Below are positions 17,494-26,552 of a stretch of DNA of 64,000 bases, one piece after another. A program made the position numbers and the translations under genes. A model generated the notes under the pieces. The model saw only the letters and a program-made list of their open reading frames with translations. It was not told the DNA's origin and ran no database searches. The stretch is from positions 310,001 to 374,000 of the forward strand of contig NZ_JAJNDB010000005.1 of the NCBI RefSeq assembly GCF_021026375.1, in the 5' to 3' direction. Within the stretch, counting starts at the first letter, position 1. Each line of letters starts with the position of its first letter. The stretch comes from Actinomycetospora endophytica. GTDB taxonomy: Bacteria > Actinomycetota > Actinomycetes > Mycobacteriales > Pseudonocardiaceae.

Positions 17494-18864
17494 TCAGTTG
17501 TCGCTCGGGTCGCTCCGGCGGCCGAGGCCGACGGCGGTCAGGCCGGCGCGGCGCAGGGTGGCGGGGTCGACGACGTTGCGGGTGTCGACCACGATCGGGC
17601 GCTTCATCGCCGCGGCCATCACCGACCAGTCCAGCGACCGGAACTGCGCCCACTCGGTCAGCACCAGCACCGCCTCCGCGCCCTGGGCCGCCGAGACCGC
17701 GTCCGCCGCCAGCGGCACCCCCTCCACCTCGGACGGCGCCGGCTCCCCGTCGCGGAACTTCAACGCCTCCGGGCCGTCCACGAACGCCGGGTCGAACCCC
17801 ACCAGCTCCGCCCCGGCCTGGCGCAGCAGCGCCGCGATCGCCAACGCCGGCGAGTCCCGCAGGTCATCGGTGCCAGCCTTGAACGTCAACCCCAGCAGGC
17901 ACAGCCGCACCCGCGACAGCGACCCGGTGCGCTTGCCGGTCACCGCCAACCGCACCTTGTCCACGATCCGCTGCCGCTGCCGGGTGTTGGTGTCGATCGT
18001 CGCCCGCAGCAACCGGAACTCGAAGTCCGCCGCGTCCGCGACCTGCAACAACGCGTGGGTGTCCTTGGGCAGACACGACCCGCCCCACCCCGGGCCGGGC
18101 GAGAGGAACGCCTGCCCGATCCGCCGGTCGTAGCCGATGCCCTCGGTGACGTCCGCGATGTCCGCCCCGACCCGCTCACACAACTCGGCCATCGCGTTCA
18201 CATACGACAACTTCATCGCCAAGAAGCAGTTCGCCGCGTACTTCATCAGCTCCGCCGACGCCGCATCGGTCAACACCGTCGGCGCACCCAACCGCGCGTA
18301 CAACGCCGCCACCCGCTCCGCGGCGTCCTGGTTGTCCGACCCCACCACGATCCGGTCCGGGCCCAGGAAGTCCTTGACCGCCGACCCCTCACGCAGGAAC
18401 TCCGGGTTCGACACCACCCCGATGTCGGCGCGCTCGAGCATCTCCGCGGTCCGCTCCGCGGTCCCCACCGGCACCGTCGACTTGTTCACCACCACCGTGC
18501 CCGGCGCCAACGACGCGCCGACCTCCTCCATCACCGACTCCACCGCACGCAGATCCGCGACCCCACCGGCACCCATCGGCGTCGGCACGCACAGGAACAC
18601 GACCTCCGGGGAACGGCCCTCCTCGAACGACGCCAACGCCGCCGAGTTGCCCACCACGAACGACAACCGCCCCGCCGAGGTCTGCTCCGAGACCAACTCC
18701 GACAGACCCGGCTCCACGATGTCGACCACCCCGCGGCGCAACCGCTCCACCTTCGCGGTGTCGATGTCCGCGCACACCACCTCGTGACCCAACGACGCCA
18801 GACACGCCCCCGTCGTCAACCCGACGTAGCCCGTCCCCACCACCATGACCCGCCGTGCGAACAC
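17494..18864 (-). CDS. ugd: UDP-glucose 6-dehydrogenase
   Basis: 456 residues. The NAD-binding Rossmann motif VVGTGYVGLTTGA begins at residue 8, the linker contains EPGLSEL, and the catalytic cysteine is in GWGGSCLPKDTHAL at about residue 262. The C-terminal UDP-binding domain contains LTFKAGTDDLRDSPAL. It oxidises UDP-glucose to UDP-glucuronate, a precursor for acidic surface polysaccharide. Start GTG at 18864 with an AGGGAG-type site upstream. It has the host-like high GC, unlike the genes just upstream (19-27.7 kb). UDP-mannose/GlcNAc dehydrogenase homologues are related alternatives. Confidence 0.9.
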   Translation of the reverse strand: MFARRVMVVGTGYVGLTTGACLASLGHEVVCADIDTAKVERLRRGVVDIVEPGLSELVSEQTSAGRLSFVVGNSAALASFEEGRSPEVVFLCVPTPMGAGGVADLRAVESVMEEVGASLAPGTVVVNKSTVPVGTAERTAEMLERADIGVVSNPEFLREGSAVKDFLGPDRIVVGSDNQDAAERVAALYARLGAPTVLTDAASAELMKYAANCFLAMKLSYVNAMAELCERVGADIADVTEGIGYDRRIGQAFLSPGPGWGGSCLPKDTHALLQVADAADFEFRLLRATIDTNTRQRQRIVDKVRLAVTGKRTGSLSRVRLCLLGLTFKAGTDDLRDSPALAIAALLRQAGAELVGFDPAFVDGPEALKFRDGEPAPSEVEGVPLAADAVSAAQGAEAVLVLTEWAQFRSLDWSVMAAAMKRPIVVDTRNVVDPATLRRAGLTAVGLGRRSDPSDN

Positions 18865-19011
18865 GCAGGACTCCCTCTCCGTCCGCCGCTAACCGCTGGC
18901 ATCTCTGCTGCGTAATGGGGCGCTCGACCACATACCTCAAACCATCACCGGGTCGAACCTCGACTCTCCATGAATCGGCACCCACCCCGCCGAGAGCAGG
19001 TGGCCCCCGCC

Positions 19012-19740
19012 TCAGGCTCCCGCGCATCTCAACGACTCATTTGCGGCTGACCTAACGTCTCCTTCAGCAGATACTACGCCGAGCCGAACCAGGTCATCGC
19101 CGAGCAGCGTGGCCATTCGTTGGTGCCCCGCGTCAGTCGGGTGAACGCCGTCTGAACCAATTAACCCTGGAATGCCAGCCGGAAGCCAATCCTCTCCTGA
19201 CGCGTCTATATATGGCAGCCCACACGAATTCGCAGCTCGTCTCATCGCGTCGTCTAACGCAGCGAGCGATCCGGTAGCTCGGCCCGGGCTAATCGGCCCA
19301 ACCACGACAATTCGTACCCCAGGTAATCGACCCGCAATAACTGCATATAGATTCTTCGCGGCAGCCTCCGCTGAGGCCGGTTCCGCATGTCCGTCGTTTA
19401 TACTTCCCTCGACTAGGATCAGGCTCGGATCGTGAGATAGAACTGCGGGCAATTGCGCGAGCGCATACGGAGGAGATGTTGACGATGCATGTGCATACCC
19501 AGTCCCTCCGACCGCGGCGTTCAGGCTGTTCCAACCGAATCGACCAGCTAGCAGGCTCGCAATATTCGACCGCCCAATCCCACCCAACTTGGTTCCCGCA
19601 AAGTACGAATCACCTACGAACGCGACTGTCGATTCTCGCGCATCTTTGTCGTTGGGTCGAAGCAGCAACCAACAACTCAGCCCAACGCTCAAAACGACGA
19701 GGACCCATACGCTCGCCCTGGCGACTCGAATCGTAGACAT
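19012..19740 (-). CDS. SGNH-fold hydrolase, membrane anchored
   Basis: About 242 residues. An N-terminal hydrophobic segment (ASVWVLVVLSVGLSCWLLL) anchors or exports the protein. The SGNH blocks follow: AFVGDSYFAG (catalytic Ser), GGTGYAH, VEGSINDGH (Asn block) and DGVHPTDAGH (catalytic Asp and His). Such enzymes are esterases/acetylesterases, often trimming or adding acyl groups on polysaccharides. It lies within the exopolysaccharide operon, 38 bp after a glycosyltransferase. I chose the ATG at 19740 because the longer form would add 27 residues overlapping that gene. Lower GC than the window average. Confidence 0.78.
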   Translation of the reverse strand: MSTIRVARASVWVLVVLSVGLSCWLLLRPNDKDARESTVAFVGDSYFAGTKLGGIGRSNIASLLAGRFGWNSLNAAVGGTGYAHASSTSPPYALAQLPAVLSHDPSLILVEGSINDGHAEPASAEAAAKNLYAVIAGRLPGVRIVVVGPISPGRATGSLAALDDAMRRAANSCGLPYIDASGEDWLPAGIPGLIGSDGVHPTDAGHQRMATLLGDDLVRLGVVSAEGDVRSAANESLRCAGA

Positions 19741-19778
19741 AACACTCTTCCAGGCTCGGCAGCGACCATATGTCGAAT

Positions 19779-20798
19779 CTATCCGACCACCAAATCCGCG
19801 AGATTGAATCGCATTTGGCATTCCTCAAACGCCTTGAACGCTTGCTCGGATGAACTCGTCCAATCGTCACTATTTGTGACAAGCTCATACCGATCAACAA
19901 AGTCTTCCAGCGCAACCGAATTGACAAGCCATCTTTGCGGAATAATCTCCGAGATCGCTCCGCGTGCAGACGCCAGTACCGGCACACCAGCCGCCAGTGC
20001 TTCGAATAGCACCATCGGCGCAGCCTCGTTTGCATACGATGTCGGAAACAAGAACCAGCTCGATTCTTGGAGCACGGCCTGAACACCGTTCGAATCTTGC
20101 GGGCCAAGCCAAGAGAATTCCGGAATAGTCCTGTCATACTCCTGAATGATGCTCCGCAGCTCTCGATCTTCACACGGCCCAACCAAGGATAGCCGCACGT
20201 CCGGATGTCTGAGCCTGAGCGCCTGCCACACCTCGATCACACGGACTGTCCCTTTCCCCTCCGAAAGGTTCGACACGTGCACGAGATTTCTGTGATCTCC
20301 GCCACCTCTAGCCTGTGCCGGTTGCTCAACAAAGTTTGCGTTGCTTAAAACAACAATTTCGCTTAGTGGCTTATAGATCGATCGGAAGCTATCTGCCATG
20401 GAACTGGTAAGCAATAGATGCCTAGCATTCTGCGGGCACACTTTAGAAACTATGCTCATTGCCAGGCGCCTCTTATTGAGGTACGCATAGGAATGATGAT
20501 GCAGGATCAGCTTGACTCCGACTAGTCGTGATAGTAAGACAATCGGAATTTCATACCATAAGCCCATACCTCCGGATAAACTGACGTAAACTCTGTCCGG
20601 CTTGCGGCAGACCGTAAGGCAGGCAAGCAAATGTTTCCAAATGCGGCGGAAATGATAGGTGATTCCCGACCGCAACCCCGGCCCTATATCGATCGCAGTA
20701 ACAGCATGGTCTTTACCAACCGTTTCTAGAAAGCGCCGCGTCACGACGCTTGCACCATGGACGGGCGGCGGCAAAGGTCCAATCCAAACAATCTTCAT
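19779..20798 (-). CDS. GT4-family glycosyltransferase
   Basis: 339 residues. The N-terminal VWIGPLPPPVHGASVVTRRF loop is typical of GT-B/GT4 enzymes. The C-terminal domain has the nucleotide-sugar binding pattern: VSNLSEGKGT, LSLVGPCED, WLGPQDSNGVQAVLQES, then SYANEAAPMVLFEALAAGVP (the E-x7-E motif). It probably adds one sugar to the lipid-linked repeat unit in the cytoplasm. Donor and linkage cannot be read from sequence. It starts 13 bp after the FkbM gene in the same operon, within the low-GC segment. Confidence 0.83.
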   Translation of the reverse strand: MKIVWIGPLPPPVHGASVVTRRFLETVGKDHAVTAIDIGPGLRSGITYHFRRIWKHLLACLTVCRKPDRVYVSLSGGMGLWYEIPIVLLSRLVGVKLILHHHSYAYLNKRRLAMSIVSKVCPQNARHLLLTSSMADSFRSIYKPLSEIVVLSNANFVEQPAQARGGGDHRNLVHVSNLSEGKGTVRVIEVWQALRLRHPDVRLSLVGPCEDRELRSIIQEYDRTIPEFSWLGPQDSNGVQAVLQESSWFLFPTSYANEAAPMVLFEALAAGVPVLASARGAISEIIPQRWLVNSVALEDFVDRYELVTNSDDWTSSSEQAFKAFEECQMRFNLADLVVG

Positions 20799-20811
20799 TA
20801 GTCCTCAACGC

Positions 20812-21522
20812 CTAACAACGCTCGAAAAAGAAGTCATGCTTCGACATCTGCTCCACGCGCTTAAGATGTCCCTGCAGAGCTTTCTCAACTCGCTCGATGT
20901 CCCCAGTCTCAATCAATAGATAATCCGGGGTGTGTCGATCTAGATCTAGTCCTGCCAAGAGCTCATGCTCCGCGCCCTCCACGTCCACACTCATGAACGT
21001 AGGGCGCCCGAGCCCGCTCCGATCGATGAGAGTCGAAATCGTCGCCGCCGGAACCCTGAAAGTCGTTGCTCCTTCTATCGCGCGATCTAGCCTTCGCTTC
21101 TCTTCATTAGACTGTTGAAGGCCCAGAGACACCGACATTAAATCAATATCAACAAGGTCAATATAGGCATCTGGTCTATCGTCCGAGATACAAGCGGAAT
21201 TCAGTACCACCGACGCCGGCCGCCACCGCGCGGCTCTCCGCGCGAGCTTAGGATGTGGTTCGATCAGGATACCTTTCCATCCTTCGAAGCGTTCTAGACG
21301 ATACGTATTGCTCTGCGAGAATCCATCGTTCGCCCCGACCTCTAGAAATATTCCGTCATCAGGCAGGCGCGGAACAACCTGCCGGTCCAAGCGAAATGCC
21401 GCGGGCCACGAATACCGGTCCGACCCGAGCATCTCGAATCCCCTGGCCCGATAATATCTAACCGTCTTCCGAATTCCAACCGGTATCGCTGTTTGAACTC
21501 GCTTGCGCAGATTTGAAACCAC
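20812..21522 (-). CDS. FkbM-family SAM methyltransferase
   Basis: 236 residues. The SAM-binding motif FLEVGANDGFSQSN (about 59-72) and the FkbM signature FMSVDVEGAEHELLAGLD (about 178-195) are clear; ILIEPHPKLARRA is the acidic strand. FkbM enzymes O-methylate sugars or other hydroxyls. In this operon it would modify a sugar of the repeat unit. The start codon is a GTG at 21522. It follows the Wzz/kinase gene by 45 bp and belongs to the low-GC block. Confidence 0.85.
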   Translation of the reverse strand: MVSNLRKRVQTAIPVGIRKTVRYYRARGFEMLGSDRYSWPAAFRLDRQVVPRLPDDGIFLEVGANDGFSQSNTYRLERFEGWKGILIEPHPKLARRAARWRPASVVLNSACISDDRPDAYIDLVDIDLMSVSLGLQQSNEEKRRLDRAIEGATTFRVPAATISTLIDRSGLGRPTFMSVDVEGAEHELLAGLDLDRHTPDYLLIETGDIERVEKALQGHLKRVEQMSKHDFFFERC

Positions 21523-21567
21523 TCTCGACGCTCCAAAGGTACTGTGATTCTCTATTGTCTTGAACTC

Positions 21568-23004
21568 TTAGTGGCGTTGCCAAGGGGTAGGACGGACCTG
21601 CTCAGTCGTCGTAGCCTCGTCTGCGTCGGCGCTCGGCTGAGAACGTCGCGACTCGTCTGAGATATCGCTCTTGGCAGCCTTGTAGCTGTAGTTCCCATAC
21701 CGGGCCGAAGAAGGTGCCGCGAGCAGCACTATGCCTAGCACATGCGCAGACACCGATGCCATCAAGTCGAGCGCATCCTTCACCCGCCGCTTGTCCGTAG
21801 CCCCTGCACGAACCACAAACAAAGAACCATCGCTCACTGCGGTCATAGCCAGGGCGTCGGCTACAGGAAGCACCGGTGGTGCGTCGATCAGAACCATATC
21901 GAACGACTTTGAGACTCGCTCGATCAGAAGTCGCATCTGGTCCGAAGAAAGGAGTTCGTTAGGATTCGGCGGCTGTGGCCCGCTGGCGAGAACAGACAGC
22001 CTCGGTATATGGGTCGGCTGAATCGCATCGTCGGCACCCACACGACCTGCTAGTACGCTAGATACGCCAATCGCGCGCTCCACACCGAATACATCCGCAA
22101 CGGCGGGGCGCCGCAAATCTCCGTCGACAATCAGAACCGTTCGACCGGCATCCGCTAAAACCGCGGCTAGATTGCAGACCGCCGTAGTCTTCCCTTCACC
22201 TTCCACTGCGCTTGTCACGAGGACCGTCCGAGGCGGCTCGTCGACATTCATGAAATCTAGGCTGGTGCGCAGTTGGCGGTAGGCCTCGGCCACAGGTCCA
22301 GGTTCGTTGCGGACGGCGAGCCGGTCCGAACTTACGGGGATCGCCCCAACCACAGAAACGTCAGTCGCTAGCCGGAGTTCGTCCACGTTGTGGATGCTAC
22401 GGTCGAGATTTTCTCTCACTGCGGCCACGAATAGCCCTGCAAATAGCCCAGCTAGAAGTCCAACTCCAATATTCAGTCCGGCCTGAGGTGAAACGATAAG
22501 ATCATTTGGTGTAGCCGGCTGAACCACTCGCGCAGCGACCGCGGGGGGAAGCTTCGAGTCAGAAGGCTGCTCCAACTCTCGAATCAGGTTGCTGAAGGAT
22601 GCGGCGAATCTGTTTGCGTAGTCAGCCGCTTGGACAGACGACTGATCGGTCGCAGTAATCTGGAGAACAACAGTGTCGGGCTCGGAACTCGCAGTTACCT
22701 CCTTCAGTAGATCGTTCGGCGACACTCCGTTGTTGAGTGAATTCGCAACATCTGAGGCTACACGAGGGCTTGCCGCGAGCTCAACGTAGGACTCGATCCG
22801 TTGTTGCGACAGAAGTCCGCCCTGGTATGCACTTTGAGCATTCTCAGCCGAAGGCGCACTGCTGATGTACAACGTTGCGGTCGAAGAGTACTTCGGGGTT
22901 GTCAAGAGCGTGACGGCAACCGCGCTGAGCAAGCCGACCGCCACAAATGCCACAATAATCAAATAGCGAGAGCGGATAACTCTCCAAAGCTCCACGAAGG
23001 TCAT
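21568..23004 (-). CDS. Polysaccharide co-polymerase with tyrosine autokinase domain (Wzz/BY-kinase)
   Basis: 478 residues. An N-terminal Wzz domain is flanked by two helices (about 14-34 and 178-198). The cytoplasmic BY-kinase domain shows Walker A SAVEGEGKTT, Walker A' VLIVDGDLRRP and Walker B MVLIDAPPVLP. A short tyrosine cluster (RYGNYSYK) near the C-terminus is the likely autophosphorylation site. This single-chain form controls chain length and export of Wzy-type polysaccharide in the membrane. Start ATG at 23004, 23 bp after the polymerase gene. Confidence 0.9.
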   Translation of the reverse strand: MTFVELWRVIRSRYLIIVAFVAVGLLSAVAVTLLTTPKYSSTATLYISSAPSAENAQSAYQGGLLSQQRIESYVELAASPRVASDVANSLNNGVSPNDLLKEVTASSEPDTVVLQITATDQSSVQAADYANRFAASFSNLIRELEQPSDSKLPPAVAARVVQPATPNDLIVSPQAGLNIGVGLLAGLFAGLFVAAVRENLDRSIHNVDELRLATDVSVVGAIPVSSDRLAVRNEPGPVAEAYRQLRTSLDFMNVDEPPRTVLVTSAVEGEGKTTAVCNLAAVLADAGRTVLIVDGDLRRPAVADVFGVERAIGVSSVLAGRVGADDAIQPTHIPRLSVLASGPQPPNPNELLSSDQMRLLIERVSKSFDMVLIDAPPVLPVADALAMTAVSDGSLFVVRAGATDKRRVKDALDLMASVSAHVLGIVLLAAPSSARYGNYSYKAAKSDISDESRRSQPSADADEATTTEQVRPTPWQRH

Positions 23005-23027
23005 TGGGTTCTTCTCCTCTTCTCTGA

Positions 23028-24512
23028 TTACAGGCGGACTGATAGAGTCTCGGGCGTCGGCGCGTCTCTTTGCTCAGTAGGTGTCTGCCCGATTACCGTC
23101 GGCTTACTTAGAAAGAAGAGCGCCACTGTCAGGGCAACGCCTGATCCTACTGACTGCAGTAGCGAGCCACGAACTACAATTGTCTCGTAGGCGGCAAGAA
23201 CTGGAGCCAAGACTAGTGGTAACTCGAATTGTCGGGCATGCTTTCGATACTCAGATCTGAAGATAGAATCTAGCTTGCTGGTTATAACGCCAAATATCAG
23301 GAGAAAAGCGAACACCCCGAACCATCTGTACTCGATGAAGCCTTCAGCCCATAATGGGCTGTCGAGGTTAAGGTTCGGGTAGTTAATGCTATTCGCAAGA
23401 AGTGTTCCTGTATTGTTTGGTTTGCTCAGCCACAGGCTACGGGGAACAAAGAACAGAATAGCGCCAAGTGTTTGATATCCCCAAGTAATCCCTTCAGCAC
23501 TTGCCAATCGTATCGCCAACGCTACATCTGTAAACGCACCGTAATCAGTCTTGCCAGTCATGAAGTCGAGTGGCGACGCCAGACGGATTACTCCCGGATT
23601 AGAATTCCGGAAGTAGTCTAAATAAGGAAACGCAAAGACAGCGGCCGCAATGTACGTCAATCCGACTGCAGTCCTGCCGACAACGCTTTGTGAGCCGCTA
23701 TAAATGAATAGGAAGCTCAGTACGATAGTAAAAAACCAATACCGAGAGTTCGAGATCGGATTGTTAATAGCGGCGTTGCAAAGGAGGAGCACGCCAACTG
23801 TAAACCACGGCAACACTCTGTCGATGCGAACATGGCGTCTCTTAATGCACCAAATCATACAGAACAGGCTAATGAAAGTCGCGACGTTCGCGAACGTTCG
23901 TAAGCTGCCACCGAGGGCATTCGAGTCTGCCGAGTACAGGCCGTTATCCCGCAAGACTGTAGAGACCGCGCGTCGACTCGCGAAGAGAGTCTCTATTCCA
24001 CCGAAAGCAGAGATGAAAAACGGCATCGCAACAACGGTCACGGCCGCGAGCACGTAGACTCTGTCCACTGAAATATTTCTCTGCATCAACCGCGGAGTTT
24101 GCGTCATTCGACGGAACCCAAGGCGTTGTCCGAAATCATAGGCGACGAAACCAAGTAAGACGACAAGGTTGGTTCGAACGTAAAGATCAGAAGGGATGTA
24201 CGCTCCAAGCGGGTTTCTCCCAACCATCCCTACGGCTAGACCAGCCAGGCCTAACCAGACGTAAGAGAATCCCCAGAAGGCTAGCGACAGCCATCGAGGT
24301 TCTGGCTCCGCGCAAATCTGTACGAACTTGTATGCGCTATAAGCTAGGACCAACCCGCTGAGCGTGAGGCCGAACAGTGAAGTAGCTCGTGGCACTGCAC
24401 CGATTTGAGGTACGACGACAACAACCAGGGGCAGGGCCAACATGACTCCTAATTGGAGCATGGTGCTGCCGCGTAAGCTGCCCGAACGGAAGTGGCCGAT
24501 TGGAGTACTCAC
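23028..24512 (-). CDS. O-antigen polymerase-like membrane protein (Wzy candidate)
   Basis: 494 residues with about ten to twelve hydrophobic helices and a large extracytoplasmic loop around residues 310-370 (SNPGVIRLASPLDFMTGKTD), the topology of Wzy and O-antigen ligase proteins. Sequence-level family signatures are weak, as is usual for Wzy. Position between the methyltransferase (2 bp gap) and the Wzz/kinase, with a flippase in the same operon, supports the polymerase role. It would join repeat units at the outer face of the membrane. Confidence 0.7.
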   Translation of the reverse strand: MSTPIGHFRSGSLRGSTMLQLGVMLALPLVVVVVPQIGAVPRATSLFGLTLSGLVLAYSAYKFVQICAEPEPRWLSLAFWGFSYVWLGLAGLAVGMVGRNPLGAYIPSDLYVRTNLVVLLGFVAYDFGQRLGFRRMTQTPRLMQRNISVDRVYVLAAVTVVAMPFFISAFGGIETLFASRRAVSTVLRDNGLYSADSNALGGSLRTFANVATFISLFCMIWCIKRRHVRIDRVLPWFTVGVLLLCNAAINNPISNSRYWFFTIVLSFLFIYSGSQSVVGRTAVGLTYIAAAVFAFPYLDYFRNSNPGVIRLASPLDFMTGKTDYGAFTDVALAIRLASAEGITWGYQTLGAILFFVPRSLWLSKPNNTGTLLANSINYPNLNLDSPLWAEGFIEYRWFGVFAFLLIFGVITSKLDSIFRSEYRKHARQFELPLVLAPVLAAYETIVVRGSLLQSVGSGVALTVALFFLSKPTVIGQTPTEQRDAPTPETLSVRL

Positions 24513-24514
24513 GA

Positions 24515-25282
24515 TTAATAGGTCCTCTTACGCACAAAGATCATCAACGTCGACTTACAGTACGCTGGAGCCAACTTCTCCAAAGAAGACTGAATCCTCG
24601 TGAAGGCATACGAGCCGGCCCCATAGGCCGGATCGGAACCATACGTATACGTGAAATTCTCGTAGGCCCCCTGCGGAAAGTGCTTCCGGATTTGTCTTAG
24701 TGAGTTCAATCGATAAAACGTCGGAAACGTGTCGATCTCCAACTTGGCGGGTTGTACGGTTTTCAGAAACCTTATATGCCAATCGTTCGGAACGGCCCGC
24801 GTTGCTACACCGACCATACCCCACCTGTTGGGGGTCCTCGCGCAAAGCCATCCGCCTGGCTTTAGCACCCTGTCAATCTCTGACGTTGTATGTTCCGGGA
24901 ATTCTATATGCTCAAACGTAAAATCGGAAACTATCAGATCGGCCGTACCGTCCTCGAGAGGAAGTGCGTCCTTTGGATCGAACACTAGCCCTGCGTCGAC
25001 TTTAGGGTTCTGCAGTACAGCCCCATCCACATCTAGTCCGATGATCTTACGGGCTCTACCCCTGAAGTTTTGAAGGCTCGCTCGGGCCGGAACGCGATCT
25101 TCTTCGGAGCGTCCTCGCCCAGCGCCAAGATCTACAATTGTGTCGGTTGACCGGAGCAGCGCGCCCACCCGAGTATAGAACTCGACGCTTCCATCCCGCG
25201 GCGTGTAGTCTCCGGCGTACTTTTCCCAGTATTGCAATTTGTTTCGCGTGCTCGTTCCCCTGACCTCTTGCGAACTACGCAT
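24515..25282 (-). CDS. Class I SAM-dependent methyltransferase
   Basis: 255 residues. Motif I is TIVDLGAGRGRSEED, followed by KIIGLDVDGAVLQNP, LIVSDFTFEHIEFPEH and the LKPGGWLCARTPNRWG strand typical of Methyltransf_11-type enzymes. The substrate is unknown; within this operon it may modify a sugar or lipid-linked intermediate. I chose the ATG at 25282, which overlaps the end of the flippase gene by 8 bp. The frame is open further upstream, but that would overlap the flippase by about 100 bp. Confidence 0.78.
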   Translation of the reverse strand: MRSSQEVRGTSTRNKLQYWEKYAGDYTPRDGSVEFYTRVGALLRSTDTIVDLGAGRGRSEEDRVPARASLQNFRGRARKIIGLDVDGAVLQNPKVDAGLVFDPKDALPLEDGTADLIVSDFTFEHIEFPEHTTSEIDRVLKPGGWLCARTPNRWGMVGVATRAVPNDWHIRFLKTVQPAKLEIDTFPTFYRLNSLRQIRKHFPQGAYENFTYTYGSDPAYGAGSYAFTRIQSSLEKLAPAYCKSTLMIFVRKRTY

Positions 25283-26552
25283 TTCCAGTGCCCTCCTCAC
25301 AGGCAACAAGTTCACAACGCCTGAGCTTTCTGAGTCGAAATTGTGTGGAACCGAGTAGCGACCCTTGGGTAAGAACATAGCCGAGCGCTGCCAAAGAGGC
25401 GTCGCCGCTCCTAGCCAACAGATACGTAGCCAAGAGGCCGGCTGCGATCGAGGAGGCCAGAGCGGCCGCGACGAATCCAGTGTCGTGCCGGTTCTGGAGG
25501 ATCACAATGGCCGATTGGTTCAACGACAGGAGAGATGCCCCGAAGCACAAGATAATGAAAGTAGTAACAGACGATTTGTAAGAATCCGTCAACAGCAGCG
25601 GAATCAAGAAAGGGCCGACGGCAGCTGCGATCAACGGAGCAACGGCTAGGATTGCCGCAAGCTTCTGGATTCGGCGCTCTTCACGCAGTAACTGCGCTCG
25701 CTGATCTGATGCCCTTGCAAGCCACGGTGCGGCGACAGCCGCCATCGATTGCGACATAAACGTTAGGGGGCCCTGCAGGCGGCCCGCAGCGCCGTAGAGA
25801 CCTGCAGCGTAGATGCCGCCTCCCACAGAGACGGCGGGGGTATCGAGTTGCTGCGCAGAGCCGCTAAGGCTACTCAAACCATAAGTGAACGCCGCCCTCT
25901 GAGCGCTCGCACTACGGCCAAGATCAGTCGGTTTCGACCGCGGCGTGCCTCCGGTGATCAAATTCGCGCATCCTTCTAAGGCCCAAGCCAGCACTAAACC
26001 GGCTGCGAGTGCAAGTATAGGGTTCAAGAATCGGCCAGCGACAACGAGCCACAGAACAGCAATAACGCGAGCTAGGACTTGATTCCGACTGCAGAGCCCA
26101 AATCGCTTCTGAGCCCGCAGGAGTGCGTTAGAGGACTGTGCCTCCCAAGTGAATAGAGCAACCAAGCCCACAAGGAATGCGCTGAGCGAATCGAGGCCAG
26201 TCACAGACGACGCTACGAAAGCTACCCCGACGAGCACCGGCGCGGCGACCTGCTTAGCCCGAACGATCCCAAAGGCTTCCGCTACCGTCAATCGCGCGCT
26301 CGCTACTTCTCTTACCAAATAGCTCGAGAGCCCCATGTCAAAGAGCACGACCAAGATCGTCGCGACGGAAAGCGACACGACGGCCTGTCCGAACACGGCT
26401 GGAGAAGCTGCGCGGGCCGTCAGAAGATACATGACGCCGATAAGCAACTGCGAGATCACCATCGACGAGCTCACTCCACTCAAAGCACCTAGGAGTGAGC
26501 GAAGGCCGAAAGACTCATTTCTCGACATCGATTGATTACCGCTCTGTTGCAT
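25275..26552 (-). CDS. Polysaccharide flippase (Wzx-like, MVF/MATE fold)
   Basis: 425 residues with about twelve membrane helices, beginning SGVSSSMVISQLLIGVMYLL, and the repeated short charged loops typical of oligosaccharide flippases (FDMGLSSYLVREVASARLTV; AAGLYGAAGRLQGPLTF). It should flip the undecaprenyl-linked repeat unit across the membrane. The ATG at 26552 overlaps the upstream glycosyltransferase by 17 bp; an ATG at 26528 is an alternative that avoids overlap. It lies in the low-GC block. Confidence 0.82.
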   Translation of the reverse strand: MQQSGNQSMSRNESFGLRSLLGALSGVSSSMVISQLLIGVMYLLTARAASPAVFGQAVVSLSVATILVVLFDMGLSSYLVREVASARLTVAEAFGIVRAKQVAAPVLVGVAFVASSVTGLDSLSAFLVGLVALFTWEAQSSNALLRAQKRFGLCSRNQVLARVIAVLWLVVAGRFLNPILALAAGLVLAWALEGCANLITGGTPRSKPTDLGRSASAQRAAFTYGLSSLSGSAQQLDTPAVSVGGGIYAAGLYGAAGRLQGPLTFMSQSMAAVAAPWLARASDQRAQLLREERRIQKLAAILAVAPLIAAAVGPFLIPLLLTDSYKSSVTTFIILCFGASLLSLNQSAIVILQNRHDTGFVAAALASSIAAGLLATYLLARSGDASLAALGYVLTQGSLLGSTQFRLRKLRRCELVACEEGTGNA